From: Lachnospiraceae bacterium
Lineage (GTDB): Bacteria; Bacillota; Clostridia; Lachnospirales; Lachnospiraceae
Length of the DNA: 64,000 nt
Reading direction: 5' to 3'
Assembly (NCBI GenBank): GCA_021442455.1
Contig: JABUSY010000034.1
Coordinates: forward strand, 33,479-97,478
A model generated the notes under the pieces. The model saw only the letters and a program-made list of their open reading frames with translations. It was not told where the DNA came from and did not search any database. Both the position numbers and the translations under genes were made by a program. Below are positions 47,455 through 57,830 of this stretch, piece after piece (the first letter of the stretch is position 1; the number at the start of each line of letters is the position of its first letter).

Positions 47455-48290
47455 TTAAGGGTTAAAATTTATATGATGATCTCACTCATCCTCTTTATTC
47501 CTGATCTGAGTATTGCATATTTTGAGAAGCAATTTGTTCTCTGGAAAAACGTTTATATTTAAAGCACTGGATGTAGTATTGTAGCTGAGTTGACGATAGA
47601 TTACGCTATTTTCTTGTGAAACAGCTATCAGGGAGAGCAGTCGTTTTATTCGAAACTATAAAAAATATATGACGCAGGCTATTGCCACTAAATAAAATCT
47701 ATAATCGTCAGATCTGTCACCATTATTTCCGGATTTATTACACTCTATTTATAAGCTTTATTCAGGAAAGGAGGTTGCTATAGAGCTGTATCTGAAAATT
47801 ATAATGATAAAGGGCATGATTTTCAATGTACTCTTTTTCTTGTGTCACTATCCTTCTATCTATAATCATGATCTTTGTATGAGCATTGAAAATATCAAAA
47901 TACTGACAAGTGAATCTTAGGTTTTGCCAAGGCTTCTGATTTTGTGGTGAAGTATCATATAGTATTTATTGTAATATTTGTGATATTCTTTATTTCTTTT
48001 GTGCCTATTTTTTGAAAAACATAAAATATGATTTTTTTACTTTTAGAAGATCTGGATAATATTTTCGTAAAATAACATAGAGATACTACTTACATGCTCC
48101 TTCTGATTAAATATATTCAATAAAAGTAAAGAAAAAATAGAGATGATTTGATGATATGGAGAAGGTGGAAGATATTATAAAAATATTGGACCTGAAAAGC
48201 AGCATTTGACTTTACTTTTGCTTTTCTAGAAATATCACAAAAATAACTTGAAAAATGACCAGTATTATCTATTGCTTGATCAGCAATGAA
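47455..48290 (+). pseudogene. MMPL/RND-type membrane transporter remnant
   Basis: Decayed gene for a large MMPL-family exporter. Several blocks follow the family order across frames: LFIPDLSIAYFEKQF, then AELTIDYAIFL near 47590 (like the conserved TMDYSIFL segment), YDAGYCH with IKSIIVRSVTIISGFITLYL (like TI.SVVGSSVTT.AGFIAL), ELYLKIIMIKGMIFNVLFFL near 47785 (like DLG.VMAKGV..GV), FAKASDFVVKYHIVFIVIF near 47925, and KNDQYYLLLDQQ near 48255. At least eight stops or shifts interrupt it. The substrate cannot be told. The outer boundaries are uncertain. Confidence 0.75.
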
Positions 48291-49456
48291 AATGAATACG
48301 TTACCATATTAGATAAAGTTAAGCATCAGTCAAGCAGTGAGCGTATTTTCTATCCTGACTATGTTTTTCTAGTTAATATGAAATTCCCTTATTTGCATGT
48401 ATTACATCTATTATAAATAGACGTCAAACTATTAATAACCGGTTGTGATGAAAAAGAACGTGGTTCAGGAAAAAGTTTAAACAGGCATCCATCCATTTCC
48501 GTTCATAGCTCTTAACATGCATTACATCATAATATTCACTTTCAACTTCTTTGTAAGTAACATTTGAGTGAAATATGTATTCCAAGATTAATATAATCAG
48601 ATTTCTATATGAATGCAAAAGAACATTAAGTAATATATGAATGATATGGTTTTCTATTCTTTTTGATAATATTCTGAATATTCGACAAGATTCTATATGG
48701 CATCAGTCAGGATTGCAAAGCCCTAAAATCAATATTTTTTCATTCCTCAATTTGGAAATACATTAACGGTGCCAGGTTATTGAGAGGAAGTTGTTTAAAA
48801 CAATTCGGACAGATTAGTCTGAATATGAGTGAGTTTTGATGAATAGCGAAACGAGTATTTGACGTTTATTTTGATATATGATGATTTGTTCATGCCAAAT
48901 TAGGAAAAGTTTGTTTTTCAGAATCTCTGAGTGTTGGTGGAACAAAAAGGGCTGATGTTGATAGGATTTGTGTTTGGAAATGAAGTAAAGATGAATACTA
49001 CTTTTGAATTTCGAGTACTTTTATGGTGATTCTGTCAAATGGGTTGAGGAATGTAATGACACAATTTCTAGCGAAAAAGCTGCGCATTATTTCGAAGTAC
49101 TGTAGAAGGGCAATGATGGTTATTCCGCAATATACAGGAAAAAGTATCAAAACAAAGTTCATTCCTTTTACAGATTAGTAGCCTTAAGTTTTATCATGCG
49201 CCAATCAGGGGTTTCGGTAGATGATGAATGCACCTGATCTTGTTTTATATAATGCTGATAGTCATAGAATCTCTATTGATATGATGCATTTATATATGAA
49301 CTGACAGAGAAATCAAAATATTTTTATCGCAACGCATGACGATTGCTTTTTGAACAAAAACATGTACATCCCTTAATTAATATTAATGAAATCGTCATCC
49401 TAAAAAATTTCTTCTGAAGTTATATTCTGTGTTTATTTAAAGAAAGGAATACTTCT
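48291..49456. other. Decayed stretch before miaB
   Basis: About 1.2 kb without an intact gene. From about 48830 to 49400 the plus strand reads, across frames, like one decayed protein: FSESLSVGGTKRADVD, APDLVLYNADSHRISIDMMH and NIFIATHDDCFLN. The last run resembles the D-loop and H-loop end of an ABC or related ATPase. The family is not certain. The minus frame 48424-48618 is not supported. Confidence 0.5.
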
Positions 49457-50902
49457 ATGTTCAATGACATTAATCTGGATGAAATAGATCTCACAGAATC
49501 TCCACCGGAGGAAGAGCCAAATCGACAATATTACTTTATGGCCAAATGCCGGGAGCTAATCAGGAGGAAAAAAGAAGAACTTGGGCACCCATTAAGCTTT
49601 TGTATCAAAACATTTGGCTGTCAAATGAATGCCAGGGATTCCGAGAAGCTTCAGGGGATATTGGAAAAAATTGGTTACATAAAAAGCAAGAGTGAAATGT
49701 CTACTTTTGTGATTTATAACACCTGTACGGTCCGAGAAAATGTAAATCTTCGAGTGTATGGAAGACTTGGATATCTTCATGCACTAAAAAAGAAGAATCC
49801 TCATATGATGATTGGACTTTGTGGTTGTATGATGCAGGAGCCAAAAGTAGTGGAAAAACTGAAAAATAGCTATCGTTTTGTAGACTTAATCTTCGGAACT
49901 CACAATATTTACAAATTGGCAGAGTTAGTTACAGTAGCGCTGGAACAGAATAAAATGATCGTAGATATCTGGAAGAATACTGATCAGATTGTGGAAAATC
50001 TTCCAATTGACCGAAAATATTTTTTTAAGTCAGGCGTTAATATCATGTTTGGATGTAATAATTTCTGCAGTTATTGCATTGTACCATACGTTCGAGGAAG
50101 GGAGCGGAGTCGACGTCCTGAAGAAATTTTGGAAGAGATCCGTAAGCTGGTAAACGACGGTGTCAAAGAAATCATGCTTTTGGGACAAAATGTTAATTCT
50201 TACGGACAAAACCTGGCACATTCGTTGAGATTTGCGGGACTGTTGGAACAAGTTGCTGGTATTAATGGACTGGAACGTATCCGTTTCATGACTTCTCATC
50301 CCAAAGATTTATCAGAGGAATTGATCGAAGTTATGAGCAAATATTCAAATATATGCCCACATCTTCATCTTCCCGTACAGTCAGGTAGCACAAATATTCT
50401 CAGACAGATGAATCGTCGATATACCAAAGAATTTTATTTGGCTTTGGTTGATCGTATTCGGTCCTTCATACCAGATATCTCTCTAACAACAGATATTATT
50501 ATAGGCTTTCCAGGAGAAACAGAAAAGGATTTTATGGAGACGATAGATGTGGTGGAAAAGGTTCGATATGACAGCACTTTTATGTTTATTTATTCTAAAC
50601 GGACCGGTACTCCTGCGGCGGAGATGGACAAACAAATACCGGAAGAAGTGATAAAAGAACGTTTTAATTTTCTATTGGCCAAAGTGAAGGAAATTTCCAG
50701 AGATAAATTATCACGATTTGAGGGGAAAATTATGAATGTGCTGGTCGAAGCTGTCAATGAGCAGGATCCTTCCCTTATGACCGGACGACTAGCTAACAAT
50801 TTGCTAGTTCATTTTCCGGGAAACGCTTCTATGATCGGAACAATTCTTCCAGTTTATTTGAACTGCTGTAATGGATTTTATTATATCGGAAGTATAATTT
50901 AA
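49457..50902 (+). CDS. miaB: tRNA-2-methylthio-N6-dimethylallyladenosine synthase
   Basis: Radical-SAM methylthiotransferase that adds the 2-methylthio group at A37 of tRNAs already modified by MiaA. The N-terminal UPF0004 domain has KTFGCQMNARDSE near residue 52 and CTVREN with GLCGCMMQ, giving the three auxiliary-cluster cysteines. The radical-SAM CxxxCxxC is GCNNFCSYC near residue 200, followed by RGRERSR. A C-terminal TRAM domain is present (from about residue 410). At 481 residues it is full length. Its paralogue rimO is dead in this window, so only the tRNA branch is seen intact. It heads the miaB-mutS-mutL-miaA group. Confidence 0.96.
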   Translation: MFNDINLDEIDLTESPPEEEPNRQYYFMAKCRELIRRKKEELGHPLSFCIKTFGCQMNARDSEKLQGILEKIGYIKSKSEMSTFVIYNTCTVRENVNLRVYGRLGYLHALKKKNPHMMIGLCGCMMQEPKVVEKLKNSYRFVDLIFGTHNIYKLAELVTVALEQNKMIVDIWKNTDQIVENLPIDRKYFFKSGVNIMFGCNNFCSYCIVPYVRGRERSRRPEEILEEIRKLVNDGVKEIMLLGQNVNSYGQNLAHSLRFAGLLEQVAGINGLERIRFMTSHPKDLSEELIEVMSKYSNICPHLHLPVQSGSTNILRQMNRRYTKEFYLALVDRIRSFIPDISLTTDIIIGFPGETEKDFMETIDVVEKVRYDSTFMFIYSKRTGTPAAEMDKQIPEEVIKERFNFLLAKVKEISRDKLSRFEGKIMNVLVEAVNEQDPSLMTGRLANNLLVHFPGNASMIGTILPVYLNCCNGFYYIGSII

Positions 50903-50954
50903 AGTTTGAAAGCAGAACTGCTATTAGCAATGTTTATAGAAAGAGGAAAATCAC

Positions 50955-53678
50955 GTGGCACTTTCACCAATGATGCAGCATTATGTTGCAACAAAAAAAG
51001 AATATCCGGATTGTATTTTATTTTACCGCTTGGGTGACTTCTATGAAATGTTTTTCGAGGATGCAGTGACAGTTTCCAGAGAATTGGATCTGACTTTAAC
51101 TGGAAAGAACTGTGGCATGAAGGAGCGTGCTCCAATGTGTGGGGTTCCCTACCATACGGTGGAGACCTACATTAATCGCTTAATTGAGCGCGGACACAAA
51201 GTAGCCATCTGTGAACAGGTAGAAGATGCAAAATTGGTCAATGGCATGGTGCAGCGAAAGGTTATCCGTGTGGTCACCCCAGGCACTGTTCTTGATATTC
51301 AGAGGTTAGATGAAACAAAAAATAATTATATTATGTGTATTGTTTTCACGGAAGATCGTTTTGGAATTTCATTAGCTGATATAACCACTGGTCAATGTAT
51401 GGTAACTGAGGTGGATAAAGAACGAAAACTTTTGGACGAAATCTATAAATTCATGCCTGTGGAAATTATCTGTAATCATGCATTTCTAATTTGTGGTGAT
51501 AATCTTCGTGATTTGCGAGAACGCTTGCATATTACGGTATACGAATTAGCTGACTGGTATTTTGATGATACTATCTGCCGGAAGACATTGGAAAATCATT
51601 TTGGCTGTAAATCACTGCAGGGGTTGGGGTTGAACGATTTTAAATGCGGGACGATCGCTGCAGGAGTTTTGTTCCAGTATCTTTATGAAATACAAAAGTC
51701 AAATATGGGGCAAATGACTAGCATCACTCCATATGTTTCTGACAGATTTATGTTGTTGGACAATTCCAGCAGAAGGAATCTTGAATTGGTGGAAACATTG
51801 AGGGAGAAGCAGAAGCGGGGGTCTCTTCTGTGGGTGCTGGATAAAACTAAAACTGCCATGGGCGCTCGGATGTTGCGCAGTTTCGTGGAACAGCCACTCA
51901 TTAATAAGGAGAAGATAGAATACCGTCTAGAAGCAGTGGAAGAGCTTAACGAACAACCCATAATTCGCGATGAAATTCGGGTATATCTTCAGCCAGTTTA
52001 CGATCTGGAACGACTTATCAGTCGGATAACCTATCAGTCTGCCAATCCGCGGGATCTACTAGCATTTAAGACCTCTCTTCAGATGCTTCCCTATATCAAA
52101 CAGCTTTTAAACACCTTTCATGGATCTCTGTTGCAAAAGATTCAAGAGGACTTAGATTCATTGGAGGATCTATATCAGCTCATAGAAGAGTCCATCATCG
52201 ATGATCCGCCTCTGGCTATAAAAGAAGGCGGAATTTTAAAGGACGGCTATCATGAGATGGTCGATCATTTCCGAGAAGCCAAAAACAAAGGAAAACAATG
52301 GATCAGCGAACTTGAAAGTGAAGAACGTGAAAAAACAGGAATTCGGAATTTGAAGGTAAAGTATAATAAAGTATTTGGATATTATCTGGAAGTCACAAAT
52401 TCTTTTAAAAATTTCGTGCCTACATATTACACTAGAAAACAAACGCTAGCAAACGCAGAACGCTATACAACAGATCGCCTTAAGGATTTGGAAGAAGAAA
52501 TTTTGGGAGCAGAAGATAAATTGTCCTCACTGGAATACGAGTTGTTCTGTACGGTAAGGGATAGAATTGCAGGTGAAGTGCTTCGAATACAAAAGACGGC
52601 GCGGGCTATTGCTACTCTGGATGTGTTCGCATCCTTTTCCTATGTGGCACAGAAAAATCGTTTTGTGCGCCCGAAGTTAAATCAGAAAGGGAAAATTGAT
52701 ATTCATGATGGTCGTCATCCGGTAGTCGAACAGATGATTCCAAATGATATGTTTATTTCCAATGATACTTATCTTGACAATGAAGATCACCGTATTGCTG
52801 TGATAACAGGAGCCAATATGGCAGGAAAATCTACTTATATGCGTCAGACAGCACTAATTGTTTTGATGGCGCAAATTGGTTCTTTTGTCCCGGCATCATC
52901 TGTCAATATCGGAATTGTGGATCGGATTTTCACCAGGGTAGGCGCTTCTGACGATTTATCCAGCGGACAAAGTACTTTTATGATGGAGATGACCGAAGTG
53001 GCCAGTATTCTTAGAAATGCCACTTCAGATAGTCTTCTAATCCTGGATGAGATCGGTAGAGGTACAAATACCTTTGACGGTCTTTCTATCGCCTGGGCAG
53101 TCATCGAACATATCGCAGACATTCGCATTTTGGGAGCAAAAACTTTATTTGCAACACATTATTATGAACTGACAGAGCTGGAAGGAAAACTTCCTGGGAT
53201 ACATAATTATTGTATCGCTGTGAAGGAAAAAGGTGATGATATTGTATTTCTTCGTAAAATTGTACAGAGCAGAGCAGACAAAAGCTATGGAATTCAGGTA
53301 GCCCGCTTGGCGGGAATTCCTGAATCCGTTCTTGCTAGGGCAAAAGAGTTGGTAGCCGAGCTAACAGACGCGAATAATATCGCAACGATGAATAATTTTG
53401 GCGGGGTAAAAAAGTTAAAGGCTAAGAGTGCCAACAGTGTCAGCTATGATGCAGTGAAGATGACACAGATGTCCCTGTTTGATATGGTTAAAGACCATGA
53501 TATAATCGATGAGCTAGAAACAATGAATATTTTTAATATGACACCTTTAGATGCATTAAACACACTTTTTCGACTTCAGAACAAGTTAAGGAATTGGGAC
53601 ATAAAAGACCACAGAGATTGTGTTGCTGGAGAAACATATGAGAACGATAAAATTACTAGATCAGAAAACGATAGATAA
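50955..53678 (+). CDS. mutS: DNA mismatch repair protein MutS
   Basis: Recognises mismatches and starts repair. The N-terminal mismatch-binding domain has FYRLGDFYEMFFEDA near residue 24 (Phe and Glu of the F-x-E motif). The ATPase has the Walker A motif TGANMAGKSTYMRQ near residue 618, and ILDEIGRGTNTFDG as Walker B and signature. The GTG start at 50955 follows GAGGAAAA. At 907 residues it is slightly long: the tail after LFRLQNKLRNW runs about 25 residues into mutL and looks like read-through of a lost stop rather than conserved sequence. It overlaps mutL by 41 bases. Confidence 0.95.
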   Translation: MALSPMMQHYVATKKEYPDCILFYRLGDFYEMFFEDAVTVSRELDLTLTGKNCGMKERAPMCGVPYHTVETYINRLIERGHKVAICEQVEDAKLVNGMVQRKVIRVVTPGTVLDIQRLDETKNNYIMCIVFTEDRFGISLADITTGQCMVTEVDKERKLLDEIYKFMPVEIICNHAFLICGDNLRDLRERLHITVYELADWYFDDTICRKTLENHFGCKSLQGLGLNDFKCGTIAAGVLFQYLYEIQKSNMGQMTSITPYVSDRFMLLDNSSRRNLELVETLREKQKRGSLLWVLDKTKTAMGARMLRSFVEQPLINKEKIEYRLEAVEELNEQPIIRDEIRVYLQPVYDLERLISRITYQSANPRDLLAFKTSLQMLPYIKQLLNTFHGSLLQKIQEDLDSLEDLYQLIEESIIDDPPLAIKEGGILKDGYHEMVDHFREAKNKGKQWISELESEEREKTGIRNLKVKYNKVFGYYLEVTNSFKNFVPTYYTRKQTLANAERYTTDRLKDLEEEILGAEDKLSSLEYELFCTVRDRIAGEVLRIQKTARAIATLDVFASFSYVAQKNRFVRPKLNQKGKIDIHDGRHPVVEQMIPNDMFISNDTYLDNEDHRIAVITGANMAGKSTYMRQTALIVLMAQIGSFVPASSVNIGIVDRIFTRVGASDDLSSGQSTFMMEMTEVASILRNATSDSLLILDEIGRGTNTFDGLSIAWAVIEHIADIRILGAKTLFATHYYELTELEGKLPGIHNYCIAVKEKGDDIVFLRKIVQSRADKSYGIQVARLAGIPESVLARAKELVAELTDANNIATMNNFGGVKKLKAKSANSVSYDAVKMTQMSLFDMVKDHDIIDELETMNIFNMTPLDALNTLFRLQNKLRNWDIKDHRDCVAGETYENDKITRSENDR

Positions 53679-55566
53679 AATTTCCGCAGGAGAGGTAGTT
53701 GAGCGTCCTGCTTCGGTAGTCAAGGAGTTGGTAGAAAATGCCATTGATGCCAGAGCAACGGAAATTACGATAGAAATTAAGGAAGGTGGAATATCATTTA
53801 TACGGATTACAGATAACGGGTATGGAATTAAGAAAGAAGAGGTTCGTCTGGCTTTTTTACGGCATGCTACCAGCAAAATCAGAACTGTGGAAGACCTAGT
53901 TCAGATCGCATCCTTGGGATTCAGAGGCGAGGCACTCTCCAGTATTTCGGCCGTTGCAGAAGTGGAACTTATCACCAAAACCCCTGAGGCATTGACCGGA
54001 ATCCGCTATTGCATTGAAGGTGGTATAGAAAAAACATTGGAGGAAATCGGTGCTCCTACTGGCACTACATTTCTGGTCCATCATCTATTTTACAATACCC
54101 CGGCGAGAATGAAATTTTTGAAATCTATCAAGACAGAAGGAAAATATGTTAGCACTATTGTTGAACAGTTAGCACTTTCACATCCGAAAATTTCTTTTAA
54201 ATATATTCAGAATGGTCAAAATAAATTGTATACTAGCGGTCAGGATAATCTGAAGGAAATCGTTTATCAAATTTATGGAAGAAGTTTGATACGAGAATTG
54301 ATAGTTGTAGATACAGAGACGCCACTTATGAAAATTAGTGGTTTGATAGGTTGTCCTTCAGTGGCTAGAGGAAACCGAAATTTTGAAAATTATTTTGTGA
54401 ACGGACGATATGTGAAAAGCAAGTTGTTGGTTCATGCTATAGAAGAGGCTTATCAGGGATTTATGATGCAGCACAGATATCCGTTCACTCTGTTGTATCT
54501 GGAAATTAACGGAGATAAGGTGGATGTCAACGTTCATCCTTCAAAAATGGAACTACGTTTTTCTAATCAGGTAGAGCTTTATCATCAGCTTTATTTAGCG
54601 CTAAAAAATGCTATTTTGTCGAGAGAACGCATACCGAAAATATCTTTAGAAAAAGAAAATTTTTTTGTTACAAGAAGTAAACGTGATACAGTGCCGAAGT
54701 ATGAAATGTCACAGGAATCATGTAAACAAATGAAAAAAAATTATTCAACAGCGGTTCCGCTGATGTCAAACAGGAAACAAGAAAATGTTGCTGTTTCGGA
54801 ACTCGAACTCCTGACAAAGAAGTCCGCTCTTTACAAATCCGGAAACAGCGTCTCTTGCATTTCTCCAGAAACAATAAGTATTTCTAAAGCATTCAAAACT
54901 TTCGGAACGTCCAAAAAAAACGTATTAACTACAGTACCGGATGCAAAGCAGATAGAGTTGTTTTCAGACCGACTACTTTCGGAAGAAGCTAGGAAAAATC
55001 ATCGAATTATCGGGCAGGTCTTCGAGACCTATTGGTTGATGGAATATCAACATTCTCTCTATATTATTGATCAACATGCGGCGCACGAAAAAGTGCTTTA
55101 TGAACGTATGATAAAAGAATATCGTGAACAGCAAATCACTTCTCAGATGCTTTGTCCTCCAATGATAATCAGCCTGTCCACTAGAGAACAGGAACTTCTG
55201 AAACAATATCTTGAATATTTTAGAAAATTTGGATATGACATTGAGGAATTCGGAGGAAAAGAATATAAAATTTGCGCAATTCCGTACAATTTTTATCGGG
55301 TGGAAGTAGATCAATTGTTTATAGAGATTCTTGACAGCCTGGAGGATCTGGGAGAGAAATCTCCTGATTTAATCTTAGAACGACTGGCTTCCATGTCCTG
55401 CAAAGCAGCGATTAAAGGCAATCAGTCGTTATCCAGACAGGAGGTAGAAAATTTATTGGAAAAACTTTTAAGTCTTGAAAACCCTTATAACTGTCCTCAT
55501 GGAAGGGCGACAATTATGTCCATATCTAGGTATGATCTAGATAAACATTTTAAACGAATTTTGTAG
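53638..55566 (+). CDS. mutL: DNA mismatch repair protein MutL
   Basis: Couples MutS to downstream repair. The GHKL ATPase motifs are intact: ENAIDARA, DNGYGI near residue 61 and GFRGEALSSI near residue 97. The C-terminal endonuclease motif DQHAAHEKVLYE (near residue 478) together with SCKAAIKG and CPHGRAT indicates a nicking MutL, as expected in organisms without MutH. The middle linker (about residues 340-450) is variable. The start at 53638 has GGAG before it and matches the family; the tracked 53620 start does not. At 642 residues it is normal. miaA follows with no gap. Confidence 0.95.
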   Translation: MRTIKLLDQKTIDKISAGEVVERPASVVKELVENAIDARATEITIEIKEGGISFIRITDNGYGIKKEEVRLAFLRHATSKIRTVEDLVQIASLGFRGEALSSISAVAEVELITKTPEALTGIRYCIEGGIEKTLEEIGAPTGTTFLVHHLFYNTPARMKFLKSIKTEGKYVSTIVEQLALSHPKISFKYIQNGQNKLYTSGQDNLKEIVYQIYGRSLIRELIVVDTETPLMKISGLIGCPSVARGNRNFENYFVNGRYVKSKLLVHAIEEAYQGFMMQHRYPFTLLYLEINGDKVDVNVHPSKMELRFSNQVELYHQLYLALKNAILSRERIPKISLEKENFFVTRSKRDTVPKYEMSQESCKQMKKNYSTAVPLMSNRKQENVAVSELELLTKKSALYKSGNSVSCISPETISISKAFKTFGTSKKNVLTTVPDAKQIELFSDRLLSEEARKNHRIIGQVFETYWLMEYQHSLYIIDQHAAHEKVLYERMIKEYREQQITSQMLCPPMIISLSTREQELLKQYLEYFRKFGYDIEEFGGKEYKICAIPYNFYRVEVDQLFIEILDSLEDLGEKSPDLILERLASMSCKAAIKGNQSLSRQEVENLLEKLLSLENPYNCPHGRATIMSISRYDLDKHFKRIL

Positions 55567-56538
55567 GTGAAAAATTTGCGAAAACCATGTATTGTTCTTA
55601 CAGGTCCAACTGCGGTTGGAAAGACGAAATTATCCCTTTCTCTGGCAAAAGCGTTAAATGGCTCCATTATTTCTGCGGATTCCATGCAAATTTATAAACA
55701 TATGAATATCGGTTCCGCCAAGATATTGCCTGAAGAGATGCAAGGGATTTTACATTATTTGATCGATGTGCTGGAACCGGAGGCCGATTTTAATGTGGCT
55801 TTATTTCAGAAGATGGCAACAAAAGCCATGAAAGAAATTTATAAAACTGGGAAAATTCCCATTGTAACTGGAGGAAATGGTTTTTATATACAGGCGCTTT
55901 TAAAAGAAGTTGATTTCAACAGAAGCAGCGGTGCTCTATCCCAATACAGGGAAAAATTGAAGGCAGAGATTGTGAAAAAAGGCCCTGAATATCTCTATAA
56001 GCTCTTGGCTGAAAGAGATCCTCAGATCGCGCAGGAGATACATCCTCACAATCTGAAGAGAATAATCCGTGCACTTGAATATTATGAAGAAACAGGGTGG
56101 CAGATTTCTAGACACAATGAGATTCAACGAAAAAAAACATCCCCTTATTGTTATGTGTATTTTGTGCTGAATGATGACAGAGATAGGCTATACTGCCAAA
56201 TCGACAAACGGGTGGATCAAATGATGAAAGCAGGGCTTTTGGCGGAAGTAAAAAATTTGTATGACAGAGGATTGACAGAGCAAAATGTTTCCATGAAGGG
56301 ACTTGGATATAAGGAACTCTTTCCATTTCTTCGTGGTGAAATCACTCTGAAAGAAGCGGTGGATGTAATCAAACGAAATACTAGGCATTTTGCTAAACGA
56401 CAACTTACCTGGTTTCGAAGAGAAAAAGAAGTAATTTGGCTGAATAAGCCGGAATTTTCATATAATGAGCAAGCCATACTGGATTATATGCTGAATTTAT
56501 GGAAAAAAAAGCTTGAAGAGGAAAGAGAGAGAAAATGA
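55567..56538 (+). CDS. miaA: tRNA dimethylallyltransferase
   Basis: Transfers the dimethylallyl group to A37 of tRNAs reading UNN codons, the substrate for MiaB. The P-loop LTGPTAVGKTKLS lies near residue 11, followed by SADSMQIYKHMNIGSAK, the DFNVALF stretch, and GGNGFYIQALL. At 323 residues it is full length. The GTG start follows the mutL stop directly and has no strong ribosome site, so translation is probably coupled. Its end overlaps the next gene by four bases (ATGA). Confidence 0.95.
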   Translation: MKNLRKPCIVLTGPTAVGKTKLSLSLAKALNGSIISADSMQIYKHMNIGSAKILPEEMQGILHYLIDVLEPEADFNVALFQKMATKAMKEIYKTGKIPIVTGGNGFYIQALLKEVDFNRSSGALSQYREKLKAEIVKKGPEYLYKLLAERDPQIAQEIHPHNLKRIIRALEYYEETGWQISRHNEIQRKKTSPYCYVYFVLNDDRDRLYCQIDKRVDQMMKAGLLAEVKNLYDRGLTEQNVSMKGLGYKELFPFLRGEITLKEAVDVIKRNTRHFAKRQLTWFRREKEVIWLNKPEFSYNEQAILDYMLNLWKKKLEEERERK

Positions 56539-57830
56539 TTAATCAGAAGGCAGAGATGTATAAAAAAATAGGAATCAGCAGAAAAGTATGGGAGTACGGA
56601 GAATATATGGAAAAACATTTACACAGGCGTTTTCATCAGATTGATGAAAACGCTGAGTACAATCAACTGAAAGTCATACGCGCTATGCAAGAAAACTGTG
56701 TGAAAGAAGCCTGCCTTTATACTTCCAGTGGTTACGGCTACAATGATGTCGGGCGCGATACATTAGAAAAGGTATACGCGTCTACCTTTGGTACAGAGGA
56801 TGCTCTTGTGCGTCCTCAGATTGTCTGTGGAACTCATGCGTTGGCAGTAGCGCTGTCCGGAAACTTGCGCCCAGGAGACGAACTGCTTTCTCCGGTGAGT
56901 AAGCCATACGACACACTGGATGAGGTCATAGGCATCCGTTCTTCCAGAGGTTCTTTGTCAGAATATGGAGTTTCATACCGCCAGGTTAATCTTTTGCCTG
57001 ACGGTTCATTTGACTATGAAAAAATTCGGAAAGCAATTAATGATAAAACAAAGCTTGTTACCATCCAGCGTTCAAAAGGTTATCAGCTGCGTCCGACACT
57101 GTCCGTACAGCAAATCGGTGAGCTGATCCGTTTTATAAAAAATATTCGCTCTGATCTGATCTGTATGGTAGATAATTGTTATGGAGAATTTGTAGAAAAG
57201 CAAGAGCCATCCGAAGTAGGGGCAGATTTGATAGTTGGTTCTCTGATTAAGAACCCGGGCGGCGGTTTAGCTCCCATCGGCGGATATATTGCTGGAGGGA
57301 AAAAATATGTAGAAAACGCCGCTTATCGACTAATTGCGCCGGGGCTTGGAAAAGAGATAGGTTCTACTCTAGGTGTAACCAAATCCTTTTACCGAGGCTT
57401 TTTCCTCGCTCCGTCTGTGACGGCTGCGGCGTTGAAAGGAGCGATATTTGCAGCAAATATTTATGAACGACTTGGTTTTCCGGTTGTTCCAGACGGAAAA
57501 GAAAGCCGCCATGACATTATCCAGACAATAACCCTTGGAAGTCCTGATGCGGTTATTGCCTTTTGCCGTGGCATTCAGGCAGCTGCTCCTATAGACAGTC
57601 ATGTAATTCCGGAACCATGGAACATGCCAGGTTATGATTCCGACGTAATCATGGCGGCAGGCACCTTTGTACAGGGATCTTCTATCGAGCTGAGCGCCGA
57701 TGGGCCTATGAAGCCACCTTATTCAGTTTATTTTCAAGGTGGTCTGACCTGGTCACATGCAAAACTTGGTATCCTGATGAGCTTGCAAAAGCTCTTAGAG
57801 GAAAATTTAGTGGTTCTACCAGGAAAGTGA
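56535..57830 (+). CDS. PLP-dependent aluminium-resistance / methionine gamma-lyase-like protein
   Basis: Member of the YnbB family, usually annotated as aluminium resistance protein or methionine gamma-lyase family; the true reaction is not settled. The fold is a type I PLP enzyme: SSGYGYNDVGRDTLE near residue 75, a substrate loop with QIVCGTHALAVALSG, and the likely PLP lysine in GSLIKNPGGGLAPIGGYIAGG near residue 240. At 431 residues it is full length. It overlaps miaA by four bases and follows it in many Firmicutes, so it is the last gene of the miaB-mutS-mutL-miaA operon here. Confidence 0.88.
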   Translation: MINQKAEMYKKIGISRKVWEYGEYMEKHLHRRFHQIDENAEYNQLKVIRAMQENCVKEACLYTSSGYGYNDVGRDTLEKVYASTFGTEDALVRPQIVCGTHALAVALSGNLRPGDELLSPVSKPYDTLDEVIGIRSSRGSLSEYGVSYRQVNLLPDGSFDYEKIRKAINDKTKLVTIQRSKGYQLRPTLSVQQIGELIRFIKNIRSDLICMVDNCYGEFVEKQEPSEVGADLIVGSLIKNPGGGLAPIGGYIAGGKKYVENAAYRLIAPGLGKEIGSTLGVTKSFYRGFFLAPSVTAAALKGAIFAANIYERLGFPVVPDGKESRHDIIQTITLGSPDAVIAFCRGIQAAAPIDSHVIPEPWNMPGYDSDVIMAAGTFVQGSSIELSADGPMKPPYSVYFQGGLTWSHAKLGILMSLQKLLEENLVVLPGK

